Positions 34,147-43,253 of a stretch of 52,708 bases of DNA are shown here, piece by piece. Each line of letters starts with the position of its first letter. The first letter of the stretch is position 1. The position numbers and the translations under genes are program-made. Origin of the DNA: an uncultured Prevotella sp. (GTDB lineage: Bacteria > Bacteroidota > Bacteroidia > Bacteroidales > Bacteroidaceae); the NCBI GenBank assembly GCA_905234265.1, contig CAJOHJ010000014.1, forward strand, positions 1-52,708. Direction: 5' to 3'. Below the pieces are notes generated by a model, which had not been told where the DNA came from, did not search any database, and worked only from the letters and a program-made list of their open reading frames with translations.

Positions 34147-35238
34147 TCATTTCACGACGTCAGACTGCATCATCTCAACAGCGCCAGTGGCCGGGTTGAG
34201 GCGCATCCGAGTGACGTAGCGCTTGAAGACGGCACCGTCGCGCAGTGTGGCAAAGCCGAATTGTGCTATAGGCATGTCGAAAGAAGCCAGCTGCTTGTCC
34301 TCCTGGAAGAGGGTGATGCGCCCAACGCCAGGGACATTGACGTAGAAACCCTCGTGCTTCTTGTTCTCCGGCGTGGGGAACGTGGCGGGATACAGGTTCT
34401 CGATGCTGATGTAGAAAGGTATGCCCGAAAGGTCGTCGGCAGCCACCACTCCAAGCTTCTGCGACAGGCGGAACAGCACTTCGCTGCCGCTGGCTCCCGT
34501 CGGGCAGACGGTGATGACATGCTCCGTGGTGTCGCGCTGCACGGTGCCGGTGAACAGCGACATCAGCGCCTCGCGCTCCTTGTCAATCTCGCTGAGCATG
34601 AGGTGCAGCAGATGCTCATCCTGCGGAACCTCGTCGGCATCGCCGGTAATCAGCTGCTGGCGGCTCTCCTGCAGTTCCTGCAGCTGCTGGACGGTAAGCT
34701 CAGCCTTCTTGGCCACGCTGGCGGCCGACTGCACTTCGGCAGAGAGATACTGCCGAGGGTCGGCAGCCTTGGCGGAGGGGGCTGCGCGGAAGGGCTTGCG
34801 CTCTATGGGAGCAATAGGCTCTGTGTTCACCGACTGCAGGACGCCGTCGCTGCTGAAGTGCAGCTCGGCAGTCTCGCACTTGCCGCCCTTCAGCTTCACG
34901 GTGTAGCACTTCGACGTGTCGCGGACGCCCAGCTGGGTGACGCTGTAGTCGGCAATGCCGTAGGTGGTCTGCACGTCCTGCTCGACGCCGGAGATGCGCA
35001 TGTATTTCTCGGCATATTTTGCAAACTGCCCCGGCGTATATGTCTTCTTCTCCACCAGCAGGTGGAAGCGCAGCACCGTCTTCGGCAGGAAGTAGACGGC
35101 ACCGTCGGCAGTGCGTCCGGCCGTCAGCGGAAGGCTTTCCACCTGTGCCGTAGAGGATGTGGGGACGGCGGCCAGCAGCAACAGGGCGGCAGCCGTCGCG
35201 GAGATTTTCCGCATTATCTGATTCTGTAGGGTTGTCAT
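34147..35238 (-). CDS. DUF4831 family exported protein
   Basis: About 363 residues with a signal peptide (ISATAAALLLLAAVPTSSTA). The body matches the DUF4831 pattern: AVYFLPKTVLRFHLLVEKKTYTPG, a central coiled region (VQQLQELQESRQQLITG) and a beta-rich C-terminus. Function unknown; typical of Bacteroidales envelopes. The ATG at 35238 is given; 35214 (MRKIS) is an equally good start. It lies 46 bp below the nnr stop and may be co-transcribed with it. Confidence 0.82.
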   Translation of the reverse strand: MTTLQNQIMRKISATAAALLLLAAVPTSSTAQVESLPLTAGRTADGAVYFLPKTVLRFHLLVEKKTYTPGQFAKYAEKYMRISGVEQDVQTTYGIADYSVTQLGVRDTSKCYTVKLKGGKCETAELHFSSDGVLQSVNTEPIAPIERKPFRAAPSAKAADPRQYLSAEVQSAASVAKKAELTVQQLQELQESRQQLITGDADEVPQDEHLLHLMLSEIDKEREALMSLFTGTVQRDTTEHVITVCPTGASGSEVLFRLSQKLGVVAADDLSGIPFYISIENLYPATFPTPENKKHEGFYVNVPGVGRITLFQEDKQLASFDMPIAQFGFATLRDGAVFKRYVTRMRLNPATGAVEMMQSDVVK

Positions 35239-35284
35239 ATTCTGATTGCTTGTAATGACGTGGGAGGGAAAGTGCCGTGGGCGG

Positions 35285-36796
35285 TCAGTAAAGTCGCTTG
35301 AAGGCCTTTGGCAGATAGTCGATGATGTCGCCGGCAATGAGACTCTCCTCGCCAAGTTCGTGGGCGGCCAGGTCGCCGGCCAGACCGTGCAGGTAGACTC
35401 CCATCATGCAGGCGTCGAGCTGGCTGTAGCCGCGCGCCAGCAGTCCGGTGAGAATGCCCGTCAGCACGTCGCCGCTGCCGGCAGTGGCCATGCCAGCATT
35501 GCCGGTGGAGTTGAAGACGATGTGTCCGTCAGGGCAGCAGATGGCTGTGTTGCGCCCCTTGATGATTACGTAGCCCTGCAGCCGCTCTGCAAGGTTGCGG
35601 GCCTTGACAAGGCGCTCGTAGCTGTCGGCAGAGTGACCCTCCAGACGGTCGAACTCCTTGGGGTGTGGCGTAAGTATGATGCCCTTGGGCAACTGCTGCA
35701 TCCACGCGTGGTGAGTGGCAAGGATGTTTATGGCGTCGGCATCGGCGACAATGGGACACTGGGTGCGCCGCAGCTGTGAGATTAATGCGATGGCCGTCTG
35801 CTCACTCTGCCCGATGCCGGGGCCGATGCCCATGGCCTGGAAGTCTTCCGTGTCGACGGCTTCGGCGAAAATGGTCTCCTCGTTGCCGCTCTTGACGATG
35901 GCTTCAGGGACGGACGTCTGCAGAATGCCGATGTTGCGCCGCGGAGAGCAGACGGCCACCTTGCCGGCGCCGGAGCGCAGGCAGGCCTTCGCTGCCAGAA
36001 CGGCGGCTCCGGCCATGCAGTAGCTGCCGGCCACTAACAGCGCATTGCCCATCTGACCCTTGTGGGCAAACTGGTTGCGGGGGCGGATGAGACGGCGGAT
36101 GTCGTTCTCGTCGATGACGGTGTACTGCGACTCCAGCTTAGATATGCCCTCCTGGCTCAGACGGATGTCAAGGGTCTGCAGCTGGCCGATGAACTGCTGG
36201 TTCTCGGCAAACAGGAACGACAGCTTGGGCAGCTGGAGGGTGAGGGTGAGGTTGGCGCGGATAATGTTGGCGCGGACATTGTAGGTGTTGTCTTCCGTCA
36301 TCAGGCCCGACGGCACGTCAATGCTCACTACGCGCGACGGCGAAGCGTTGATGTACTTTACCAGCGAGGCAAAGCCGCCGGCAAGGGGCTTGTTGAGGCC
36401 GGAGCCGAACAGACCGTCGACAACCAGCGTGTCGGTGTCGAGGCGCGGCGGCTCAAATTCCTGCGAGACTTCTATGAACTCGCGGATGCGGCGCGACTCG
36501 GCGGCACGCTTCTTGTTGGCCTCGCAGTCGGGCGACAGGTGTCCGCTGATGTTGAAGAGATAGACGCTGACGTGATAGTTCTGCTCGGCAAGCAGACGGC
36601 CGACGGCAAGAGCGTCGCCGCCATTGTTGCCAGGCCCTGCAAAGACTATGATCGGCGTAGACACAGGCCACACGGCAACAATGGCCTGGGTGATGGCCTT
36701 CGCAGCACGCTCCATCAGGTCGAGGCTCGATATCGGCTCGTGTTCGATGGTGTATTTGTCTAATTCGCGGATCTGAGAACCGGTGAATATCTTCAT
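35285..36796 (-). CDS. nnr: Bifunctional NAD(P)H-hydrate epimerase/dehydratase
   Basis: Nnr repairs damaged NAD(P)H hydrates. The 503-residue protein starts MKIFTGSQIRELDKYTIE. The N-terminal epimerase domain (about 1-215) has GPGNNGGDALAVGR. The C-terminal ADP-dependent dehydratase domain (about 225-495) has GPGIGQS, ILTPHPKEF and NAGMATAGSGDVLTGIL. The start at 36796 was chosen on family alignment and a -7 box at 36804-36811; the frame is open further upstream but not conserved. It is divergent from hpt. Confidence 0.95.
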   Translation of the reverse strand: MKIFTGSQIRELDKYTIEHEPISSLDLMERAAKAITQAIVAVWPVSTPIIVFAGPGNNGGDALAVGRLLAEQNYHVSVYLFNISGHLSPDCEANKKRAAESRRIREFIEVSQEFEPPRLDTDTLVVDGLFGSGLNKPLAGGFASLVKYINASPSRVVSIDVPSGLMTEDNTYNVRANIIRANLTLTLQLPKLSFLFAENQQFIGQLQTLDIRLSQEGISKLESQYTVIDENDIRRLIRPRNQFAHKGQMGNALLVAGSYCMAGAAVLAAKACLRSGAGKVAVCSPRRNIGILQTSVPEAIVKSGNEETIFAEAVDTEDFQAMGIGPGIGQSEQTAIALISQLRRTQCPIVADADAINILATHHAWMQQLPKGIILTPHPKEFDRLEGHSADSYERLVKARNLAERLQGYVIIKGRNTAICCPDGHIVFNSTGNAGMATAGSGDVLTGILTGLLARGYSQLDACMMGVYLHGLAGDLAAHELGEESLIAGDIIDYLPKAFKRLY

Positions 36797-36803
36797 TACT
36801 GTG

Positions 36804-36811
36804 CAAAAATA
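36804..36811 (-). promoter_or_regulatory. -7 box of nnr
   Basis: On minus this reads TATTTTTG, a full match, only 7 bp from the ATG at 36796, implying a very short leader. It supports the short start. Confidence 0.45.
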
Positions 36812-36855
36812 CGAAAAATATGCTAATCGGTGTCTAATCTTTGGCGAAAAAATAG

Positions 36856-36863
36856 TAATTTTG
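36856..36863 (+). promoter_or_regulatory. -7 box of hpt
   Basis: TAATTTTG matches TAnnTTTG, 27 bp before the ATG at 36891. TTTG at 36840-36843 is too close for a normal -33. Confidence 0.5.
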
Positions 36864-36890
36864 CAAAAAATTTTATTTTTTACCATAAAG

Positions 36891-37424
36891 ATGGGCGAAA
36901 TTACTATTAATGACAAGACTTTCAAGCCTTCTATTTCCGAGGAGGAAATAAAAAGGAGAGTGAAAGAACTGGCTGAGCAGATAAGCCGCGATTTCAAGTA
37001 TCGCAACCCTCTACTGCTGGGAGTGCTGAACGGCTCGTTTATCTTTGCTGCCGACTTGATGCGCGAGATAACAATACCTTGTGAGATTTCATTCGTAAAG
37101 CTGGCAAGCTACCAGGGCGTGATGTCATCAGGAAAAGTCAAGGAAGTGATAGGCATTAACGAAGACCTGGCTGGCAGACACGTGATAATAGTGGAAGACA
37201 TTGTGGACACCGGTCGCACCATGAAGCAGATGATAGAGTCGCTCGGGACAAGGCGTCCGGCATCTGTACATATATGTACGCTGTTCGTAAAGCCGGAAAA
37301 ACTGCAGGAAAAGCTGAATATCGACTATGCAGCATTCTCTATTCCAAACGACTTCATCGTCGGCTACGGCCTGGACTACGACCAGCAGGGCAGGGGACTG
37401 AAGGAAATCTACACCCTGGCGTAA
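36891..37424 (+). CDS. hpt: Hypoxanthine phosphoribosyltransferase
   Basis: This 177-residue purine-salvage enzyme joins hypoxanthine (or guanine) to PRPP. The PRPP-binding block is VIIVEDIVDTGRTM. Other motifs are GVLNGSFIFAADL and the C-terminal FIVGYGLDYDQQGRGL. The ATG at 36891 (MGEITINDKTFKPS) fits the family; the frame is open upstream only across the promoter. The order hpt-adk-obgE is common in Bacteroidetes. Confidence 0.94.
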   Translation: MGEITINDKTFKPSISEEEIKRRVKELAEQISRDFKYRNPLLLGVLNGSFIFAADLMREITIPCEISFVKLASYQGVMSSGKVKEVIGINEDLAGRHVIIVEDIVDTGRTMKQMIESLGTRRPASVHICTLFVKPEKLQEKLNIDYAAFSIPNDFIVGYGLDYDQQGRGLKEIYTLA

Positions 37425-37565
37425 GAATAGGTTTTTATGCGCGTAATAAAACTTCCCCACATGCCCTCGGACGTAGAGGCACGCAAAGGAGACCTTATCA
37501 CTGACCTCTGGACGAAGGGTAAGCAGACACAAGTGACACACAATAAACAACAGACTAAGATAAAA

Positions 37566-38138
37566 ATGAAAAACATCATCATCTTCGGAGCCCCAGGTTC
37601 CGGAAAAGGCACGCAGAGCGACCTGATCATCAAAAACTACGGTTTGGAACACATCTCCACGGGCGACGTTCTGCGCAGCGAAATCAAGAAAGGCACCGAC
37701 CTCGGTAAGACAGCACAGGAATACATTGACAAGGGAAATCTCATTCCCGACGAGCTGATGGTCAGCATTCTGGCAGGCGTCTACGACTCTTTCGGACGCG
37801 GACACAAAGGCGTCATCTTCGACGGCTTCCCCCGCACCATTCCGCAGGCTGAGGCTCTTAAGAAAATGCTCAGCGAGCGTGGCGACCGCGTGGCTGCCAT
37901 GCTGGAACTGGACGTTCCTGAAGCAGAACTCATGGACCGCCTGATAAAGCGCGGCAAGGAAAGCGGACGTGCCGACGACAACGAAGAGACTATCAAGAAG
38001 CGTCTCGTGGTTTACCACCAGCAGACGCAGCCGCTCATCGACTGGTACAAGCAGGAGGGACTGCACTACCACATCAACGGCAGTGGCACGCTGGAGCGCA
38101 TCTTCCAGGATATACAGAAGGTAATTGATAATATCTAG
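37566..38138 (+). CDS. adk: Adenylate kinase
   Basis: This 190-residue enzyme interconverts ATP + AMP and 2 ADP. The P-loop is IFGAPGSGKGTQ, the AMP-binding block STGDVLRSEI, and the LID-side block DGFPRTIPQAEAL. The start at 37566 is the family start. The same frame stays open for 43 more codons upstream (ATG at 37437, 12 bp after hpt), but that stretch has no conserved kinase features. obgE begins 39 bp downstream. Confidence 0.95.
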   Translation: MKNIIIFGAPGSGKGTQSDLIIKNYGLEHISTGDVLRSEIKKGTDLGKTAQEYIDKGNLIPDELMVSILAGVYDSFGRGHKGVIFDGFPRTIPQAEALKKMLSERGDRVAAMLELDVPEAELMDRLIKRGKESGRADDNEETIKKRLVVYHQQTQPLIDWYKQEGLHYHINGSGTLERIFQDIQKVIDNI

Positions 38139-38177
38139 TAATTCTATATTGTATAGAAATACTAGTAAGACTAGAAT

Positions 38178-39371
38178 ATGGAGAGCAATTTCGTAGACTA
38201 TGTGAAAATTCTGTGCCGCTCCGGCAAGGGCGGACGTGGCTCTATGCACTTGCGGCACGTGAAGTACAACCCTAATGGAGGCCCTGACGGCGGCGACGGC
38301 GGCAAGGGCGGAAGCATCATTCTGCGAGGCAACCATAACTACTGGACTCTGCTGCATCTGAGGTATGAAAGGCATATTTTTGCTGAACACGGAGGCAACG
38401 GAGGCAAGGACAAATGCCACGGAACCGATGGCAAAGACGTGTATATCGATGTTCCGTGCGGCACAGTGGTGTATGACGCGGAGACGGGAAAGTATGTCTG
38501 CGACATAACCTACGACGGGCAGGAGATAGTTCTGCTGAAGGGCGGACGCGGCGGCCTTGGGAACTTCCAGTTCCGTTCGGCCACCAATCAGGCTCCACGC
38601 TATGCGCAGCCCGGTGAGCCTATGCAGGAAATGACAATCATCATGGAGCTGAAGCTGCTTGCAGACGTGGGCCTTGTGGGCTTCCCGAACGCCGGCAAGT
38701 CGACACTGCTGTCATCGCTGTCGAATGCGAGGCCGAAGATTGCCAACTATCCGTTTACCACTATGGAACCCTCGCTGGGCATCGTGGCTTACAGAGACCA
38801 GAAGTCGTTTGTCATGGCCGACATTCCCGGCATTATCGAGGGGGCTGCCGAAGGCCGCGGACTGGGACTGCGCTTCCTGCGCCACATTGAGCGCAACTCG
38901 CTGCTGCTGTTCATGGTGCCTGGCGACACCGACGACATAAAGCACGAATATGAGATACTGCTCGACGAGCTGCGCCGCTTCAATCCGGAAATGCTTGCCA
39001 AGCACCGTGTCCTGGCCATCACCAAGTGCGACTTGCTGGATGATGAGCTGATAGACATGCTTCGCGAGACGCTGCCCGACGACCTGCCGTGCGTATTCAT
39101 CTCTGCTGTCGCCGGCAAGGGCCTTGACGAGCTGAAGGATGTGCTGTGGCGTGAGCTGAATGCCGACAGCAACAAGCTGGACAGCATCATGCAGGAAGAC
39201 ACGCTCGTGCATCGCGACAAGGACCTGGCGCGTCTTGCCGAGGAGCTTGAAGAACTGCCCGACGATGACGACCTTTACGACGACGATGCCGATGCAGACG
39301 CCGAGGATGCTGAGGACTGGGAAGACATTGAGGATATTGAAGACTTTGAATACGAAGACGATGAGGCTTAG
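38178..39371 (+). CDS. obgE: Obg family ribosome-associated GTPase
   Basis: This 397-residue GTPase acts in 50S ribosome assembly and stress control. The N-terminal glycine-rich Obg domain (about 1-160) includes [13 protein letters not shown]. The G domain has [14 protein letters not shown] (G1), [16 protein letters not shown] (G3) and TKCDLLD (G4). A highly acidic Asp/Glu tail occupies about residues 355-397. The gene overlaps the next start by 11 bp, so translation is probably coupled. Confidence 0.95.
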   Translation: MESNFVDYVKILCRSGKGGRGSMHLRHVKYNPNGGPDGGDGGKGGSIILRGNHNYWTLLHLRYERHIFAEHGGNGGKDKCHGTDGKDVYIDVPCGTVVYDAETGKYVCDITYDGQEIVLLKGGRGGLGNFQFRSATNQAPRYAQPGEPMQEMTIIMELKLLADVGLVGFPNAGKSTLLSSLSNARPKIANYPFTTMEPSLGIVAYRDQKSFVMADIPGIIEGAAEGRGLGLRFLRHIERNSLLLFMVPGDTDDIKHEYEILLDELRRFNPEMLAKHRVLAITKCDLLDDELIDMLRETLPDDLPCVFISAVAGKGLDELKDVLWRELNADSNKLDSIMQEDTLVHRDKDLARLAEELEELPDDDDLYDDDADADAEDAEDWEDIEDIEDFEYEDDEA

Positions 39372-39981
39372 AAACCGTGTCAGCTTCTTCTCCAGTGGGC
39401 ATTCCTTCGTTGTCGCTGTACTGCCCTTTGCTATTGCTGTACTGCCGTTAGTTATTGTTGCGCTGACGCTTACGGGTTGCTCGCGTACAACATTCCCTAC
39501 GGCGGAGCAGCGGCGGCAGAGTGAAGTCGTGACGGCCCGTCAGTGGTGGTGCTATCCTCTGCCTGGTGCAAAGGTGATCAGCCCTTTCGGACAGCGCAGC
39601 GGCCGCATGCATTCAGGTACCGACCTTAAGACAAAGCCCGGCGACAACATTCTTGCAGCCTTTGACGGCGAGGTTGTCTTCTCCGGTGTGTCATCCGGCT
39701 ATGGCAACTTGGTGAGAATAAAGCACCAGAACGGCCTTGAGACCTACTATGCACACAATGTCAGGAACCTTGTCACCGTTGGCCAGCAGGTGAGGGCCGG
39801 CGACGTCATTGCTCTCACAGGGCGCACGGGCAGGGCAACGACGGAACATCTGCACTTTGAGACACGCATTGGCGGCAAGGCCGTCAACTCCACCCGCTTC
39901 TTCGACCACGAGAGCCACACTTTGAAGCTTTCAGCCTTCCGCAAGACCAGCGGCGGCTATACTGTCAGCGGCCAGCATTAG
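39361..39981 (+). CDS. M23 family peptidase lipoprotein
   Basis: This 206-residue protein has a lipoprotein signal ending LTLTGC. Its LytM/M23 domain has metal ligands in RMHSGTDLK (HxxxD) and HLHFETRI (HxH), preceded by VISPFGQR. Both metal motifs are present, so it could be an active peptidoglycan endopeptidase or an activator. The ATG at 39361 lies inside the last codons of obgE (ATGAGGCTTAG), suggesting translational coupling. A second M23 protein with LysM is encoded at 42170-43117. Confidence 0.9.
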   Translation: MRLRNRVSFFSSGHSFVVAVLPFAIAVLPLVIVALTLTGCSRTTFPTAEQRRQSEVVTARQWWCYPLPGAKVISPFGQRSGRMHSGTDLKTKPGDNILAAFDGEVVFSGVSSGYGNLVRIKHQNGLETYYAHNVRNLVTVGQQVRAGDVIALTGRTGRATTEHLHFETRIGGKAVNSTRFFDHESHTLKLSAFRKTSGGYTVSGQH

Positions 39982-40031
39982 GCATTTATCGGCAGTAGTT
40001 GGTTTCATACAAAAAATATTCAGGATTTTCC

Positions 40032-40062
40032 TTGGCAGTTTCAGGGGAAATCCTTATTTTTG
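40032..40062 (+). promoter_or_regulatory. Promoter of gdhA
   Basis: TTGG at 40032-40035 and TATTTTTG (-7) at 40055-40062 are 19 nt apart, ideal Bacteroidetes spacing. The ATG is at 40126. Confidence 0.65.
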
Positions 40063-40125
40063 TGCTGTAGATGTTACTGGAGGTAGCATCATGTCTGTGT
40101 TTTTAACTAAAAGTCTTAAGCTATT

Positions 40126-41460
40126 ATGAACGTTGAGAGCATTATGGCAGGCCTGGAAAGAAAGCATCCGGGCGAGTTAGAGTATCTTCAGGCAGTTCGC
40201 GAGGTTCTTGTCTCCATTGAAGATATTTACAATCAGCATCCTGAATTTGAAAAGGCAAAGCTTATTGAGCGGCTGGTGGAGCCAGAGCGCATTATCACAT
40301 TCCGTGTGCCGTGGACCGACGACAGTGGCGAAGTCCATGTCAACATCGGCTACCGTGTCCAGTTCAATTCCGCCATCGGTCCCTACAAGGGAGGACTGCG
40401 TTTCCACCCGTCGGTAAATCTTTCCATTCTGAAATTCCTCGGTTTCGAGCAGACGTTCAAGAATGCCCTTACCACGCTGCCGATGGGTGGCGGCAAGGGC
40501 GGCAGCGACTTCTCTATCCGCGGCCGCAGCAACAACGAGGTGATGCGCTTCTGCCAGGCGTTCATGACCGAGCTGTATCACCACATAGGCCCCGACGAGG
40601 ATGTGCCGGCCGGCGACATCGGGGTGGGAGCCAGGGAGATAGGCTATCTCTTCGGGCAGTACAAGAAGCTTACCCATCAGTTTCAGGGCGTGCTTACCGG
40701 CAAGGGCATCGAGTGGGGCGGCTCGAAGATACGTCCGGAAGCCACTGGCTACGGTGCGCTTTACTTTGTCAACCAGATGTTGCAGACGCACGGACTGGAC
40801 ATCAAGGGCAAGACGGTGGCGCTGAGCGGCTTCGGCAATGTCGCATGGGGAGCCGCCAAGAAGGCTACCGAGCTGGGTGCCAAGGTCATCACCATCAGCG
40901 GCCCCGACGGCTACATTTACGACCCGGCAGGGCTGGACAGCGAGAAGATAGACTACATGCTGGAGCTACGGGCTTCGGGCAATGACGTCTGCCAGCCCTA
41001 TGCCGACGAGTTCGACGGTGCCGAGTTCCTGGCCGGCCGCAAGCCGTGGGAGCGCAAGGCAGACATCTACCTGCCCTGCGCCACGCAGAACGAGGTGACG
41101 GGGGCTGATGCCGACAGCATGCTTGCCAACAAGCCGCTGTGCATTGCCGAGGTGAGCAACATGGGATGCACGGCCGCGGCTGCCGAGAAGTTTACCGCCG
41201 CCCGTCAGCTGTTTGCCCCTGGCAAGGCCGTCAATGCAGGCGGCGTGGCCACCAGCGGTCTGGAAATGACGCAGAACTCCATGCGTCTGGGCTGGACGGA
41301 GGCCGAAGTGGACCAGCGGCTGCACGGCGTCATGGCCAGCATCCACGAGCAGTGCGTCAAGTATGGCAAACGCGCCGACGGATACATAGACTATGTCAAG
41401 GGTGCCAACGTTGCAGGCTTCATGAAGGTTGCCAACGCAATGATGGCCCAGGGTATTTAA
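40126..41460 (+). CDS. gdhA: NADP-type glutamate dehydrogenase
   Basis: The 444-residue cytoplasmic enzyme makes glutamate from 2-oxoglutarate and ammonia. The substrate block is GPYKGGLRFHPSVN and the active lysine lies in TLPMGGGKGGSDF. The Rossmann motif is ALSGFGNVAWGAAKK. Length fits the hexameric short NADP class used for ammonia assimilation in Bacteroides relatives. It has its own promoter and is followed after 12 bp by the RlpA-like gene. Confidence 0.96.
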   Translation: MNVESIMAGLERKHPGELEYLQAVREVLVSIEDIYNQHPEFEKAKLIERLVEPERIITFRVPWTDDSGEVHVNIGYRVQFNSAIGPYKGGLRFHPSVNLSILKFLGFEQTFKNALTTLPMGGGKGGSDFSIRGRSNNEVMRFCQAFMTELYHHIGPDEDVPAGDIGVGAREIGYLFGQYKKLTHQFQGVLTGKGIEWGGSKIRPEATGYGALYFVNQMLQTHGLDIKGKTVALSGFGNVAWGAAKKATELGAKVITISGPDGYIYDPAGLDSEKIDYMLELRASGNDVCQPYADEFDGAEFLAGRKPWERKADIYLPCATQNEVTGADADSMLANKPLCIAEVSNMGCTAAAAEKFTAARQLFAPGKAVNAGGVATSGLEMTQNSMRLGWTEAEVDQRLHGVMASIHEQCVKYGKRADGYIDYVKGANVAGFMKVANAMMAQGI

Positions 41461-41472
41461 GGAAAAGTGAAA

Positions 41473-41973
41473 ATGAAAAGTGAAAAATTTGCCGCCGCCT
41501 TTCTTTTCTGCGCACTTTCACTCTCTCAGGCGCAGTCGCCGCAGACTGGCAAGGCGTCGTTCTATGCCCAGAGCTTAAACGGCAGGCGGACGGCCAGCGG
41601 TGAGCGCTTGCACAAGGACAGCCTGACGTGCGCCCATCGCAGCTATCCCTTTGGCACCATGCTGAAGGTGTACAATCCGGCCAACGGCCGCAGCGTCGTG
41701 GTGCGCGTCACCGACCGCGGCCCCTTCGTGCGTGGGCGCATCATCGACCTGTCGTGGCGTGCTGCCAAGGAGCTGGACATCATCTCAAAGGGCGTGGCAG
41801 TGGTCACCGTGCAGCGTGCCGACCAGATTGTGGTGCCGTTTAAGCCAGAATTTGAAGTGGAACTCCCCGAGCTGGAGCTGGAAACCAACGACGGCTCCGA
41901 CGATATTGTCCCCCTCTGGCAGGAAATCCGCGACGCCCATCGTGAGAAAGTTGCCACCCAGTCACAGAAATAG
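41473..41973 (+). CDS. rlpA: RlpA-like double-psi beta-barrel protein
   Basis: This 166-residue exported protein (signal peptide ending SLSQAQ) has the RlpA double-psi barrel: [31 protein letters not shown] in two blocks, and [20 protein letters not shown]. RlpA proteins bind or cleave denuded septal glycan strands. The conserved Asp in TDRGPF is present. There is no SPOR domain; the C-terminus is acidic. The ATG at 41473 was chosen; a GTG at 41467 is also open. Array D starts 14 bp after the stop. Confidence 0.9.
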   Translation: MKSEKFAAAFLFCALSLSQAQSPQTGKASFYAQSLNGRRTASGERLHKDSLTCAHRSYPFGTMLKVYNPANGRSVVVRVTDRGPFVRGRIIDLSWRAAKELDIISKGVAVVTVQRADQIVVPFKPEFEVELPELELETNDGSDDIVPLWQEIRDAHREKVATQSQK

Positions 41974-41986
41974 AAAACTGCTTCTG

Positions 41987-42091
41987 CGGCATAATATTAT
42001 CTCTGCGAGTTACGAAATTATCTTACGGAGATAATTTTTTATCTCTGCATGTTACGAAAATATCTTACGAAGATAATTTCGTAAGTCATCA
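41987..42091. repeat. 21-bp-period array D (5 units)
   Basis: Units start at 41987, 42008, 42029, 42050 and 42071, in exact 21-bp register. Orientations alternate: 42008 and 42050 carry the reverse core (GTTACGAAA or GTTACGAAAA, then TATCT). 42071 is the forward CGTAAGTCATCA type. 42029 is a dyad with linker CTGCA. A further partial unit at 42092 runs into the terminator hairpin. Confidence 0.88.
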
Positions 42092-42100
42092 TGTTACAAA

Positions 42101-42134
42101 AATGCCGTATGTAGCAGGAGCTTCATACGGCATT
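42101..42134. terminator. Convergent terminator between rlpA and M23-LysM gene
   Basis: AATGCCGTATG (42101-42111) and CATACGGCATT (42124-42134) form a perfect 11-bp stem with a 12-nt loop. It is flanked by ACAAA and GTCTTTAT and can serve both convergent genes. Confidence 0.8.
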
Positions 42135-42169
42135 GTCTTTATGGTCTCGCCCTAAGGGAAGTTGTCCGT

Positions 42170-43117
42170 TTAGTTGAACTTAAGTATCTGTCCCTCGCGC
42201 AGGCGCGTATTCTTTTTAAGGTGGTTCAGCTTCATGATGGCGTCGACAGAAGTGCCGCGCTTGCGTGCAATGCTGTAGAGCGTCTCGCCGCGCTTAACCT
42301 TGTGGAAGCGGGCCTCCTGCGAGTAGCTGGCTGCCGGAGCGGCAATGGCCATTTCCACTTCTTCGTCGGAAGAGGCACCTGCAGTAGCTGCAGAGCCGCC
42401 GACACCACGCAGGCGGGTAGCCACCAGCGACTCGTTCTGGTAGGTGTTCTTGCGGAACATGTAGTAGTCGCCGACGACATCCTGATTGTGGAAGTCGAAC
42501 ATAAGAGCCGGGTTCAATGCCACGCCGCAGAGGCGGGTTTCAAAGTGCAGGTGTGAGCCGGTGCTGCGGCCAGTGTTGCCGCCAAGGCCGATGGGGTCGC
42601 CGGCGCGCACTTCCTGATTTTCAGCCACCAGGTGCTTCGACATGTGGCCGTAGATGGTCTCCAGTCCGTTGTAGTGGCGTATTACCACGTACTTGCCATA
42701 TCCCTTCGGCTCGTAGCGCACGATGCGGATTTTGCCGCTGAAGGCTGCGCGTATGGTGTCGCCGATGTATACTTTGATGTCCAGCCCCTTGTGCTGGCGT
42801 CCCCAGCGCGAACCGAAGTTCGACGTGATGACGCGGCTGGGCGTAGGCATGTGGAAGTCTTTCAGTGAAATGCGGAAAGAGTCGGGCAGGGCGGTTTCGC
42901 GGTGTGCATACTTGTTGCTCCACTCTTCGTAGAGGTCTTCTGCCGGTGAACCGTAGTTTTCGGTGTATATCAGTCTCTGTAGCTGTACGCTGTCAACGGC
43001 CTTCATCTTTCTGTCGATGGGGGCCTGGACGGCGAGTAAGTCCTGTGCCAAGGAGGGTGCTGCGGCCAGCGAGGCCAGCGCAAACAAGGCTATTTTCTTA
43101 ATCTTGTGAGTCATCAT
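42170..43117 (-). CDS. M23 peptidase with C-terminal LysM domain
   Basis: This 315-residue exported protein has a signal peptide (IALFALASLAAAPSLAQ). The M23 domain (about 95-210) has RQHKGLDIK and HLHFETRLCG with ITSNFGSRWG before them. A low-complexity linker follows, then a C-terminal LysM peptidoglycan-binding domain (VKRGETLYSIARKRGTSVDAI). It is likely a periplasmic cell-wall hydrolase or divisome regulator of the NlpD type. An upstream element shared with the NlpC/P60 operon lies at 43190-43215. Confidence 0.92.
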   Translation of the reverse strand: MMTHKIKKIALFALASLAAAPSLAQDLLAVQAPIDRKMKAVDSVQLQRLIYTENYGSPAEDLYEEWSNKYAHRETALPDSFRISLKDFHMPTPSRVITSNFGSRWGRQHKGLDIKVYIGDTIRAAFSGKIRIVRYEPKGYGKYVVIRHYNGLETIYGHMSKHLVAENQEVRAGDPIGLGGNTGRSTGSHLHFETRLCGVALNPALMFDFHNQDVVGDYYMFRKNTYQNESLVATRLRGVGGSAATAGASSDEEVEMAIAAPAASYSQEARFHKVKRGETLYSIARKRGTSVDAIMKLNHLKKNTRLREGQILKFN

Positions 43118-43145
43118 TAGGTACAGTTTTTCCAGAATAACGGGG

Positions 43146-43235
43146 CAAAGTTACGAAATATTGCTAAACTTGAGCAAGATGCAGCAATCTTTTGTGTACT
43201 TTTAACAATTATCCGGTGTGCTTTTAACAGTTGAC
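43146..43235 (-). promoter_or_regulatory. Promoter and upstream element of the M23-LysM gene
   Basis: On minus, the -7 box TAACTTTG lies at 43146-43153. Upstream at 43190-43215 is an element containing GTACTTTTAACA and TTATCCG (plus-strand reading). It is echoed 22 bp further on (43216-43235, GTGCTTTTAACAGTTGAC). The element recurs before the NlpC/P60 gene (45001-45026) with 24 of 26 identical bases. Confidence 0.55.
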
Positions 43236-43253
43236 AGACAGCATGTTAATGGC

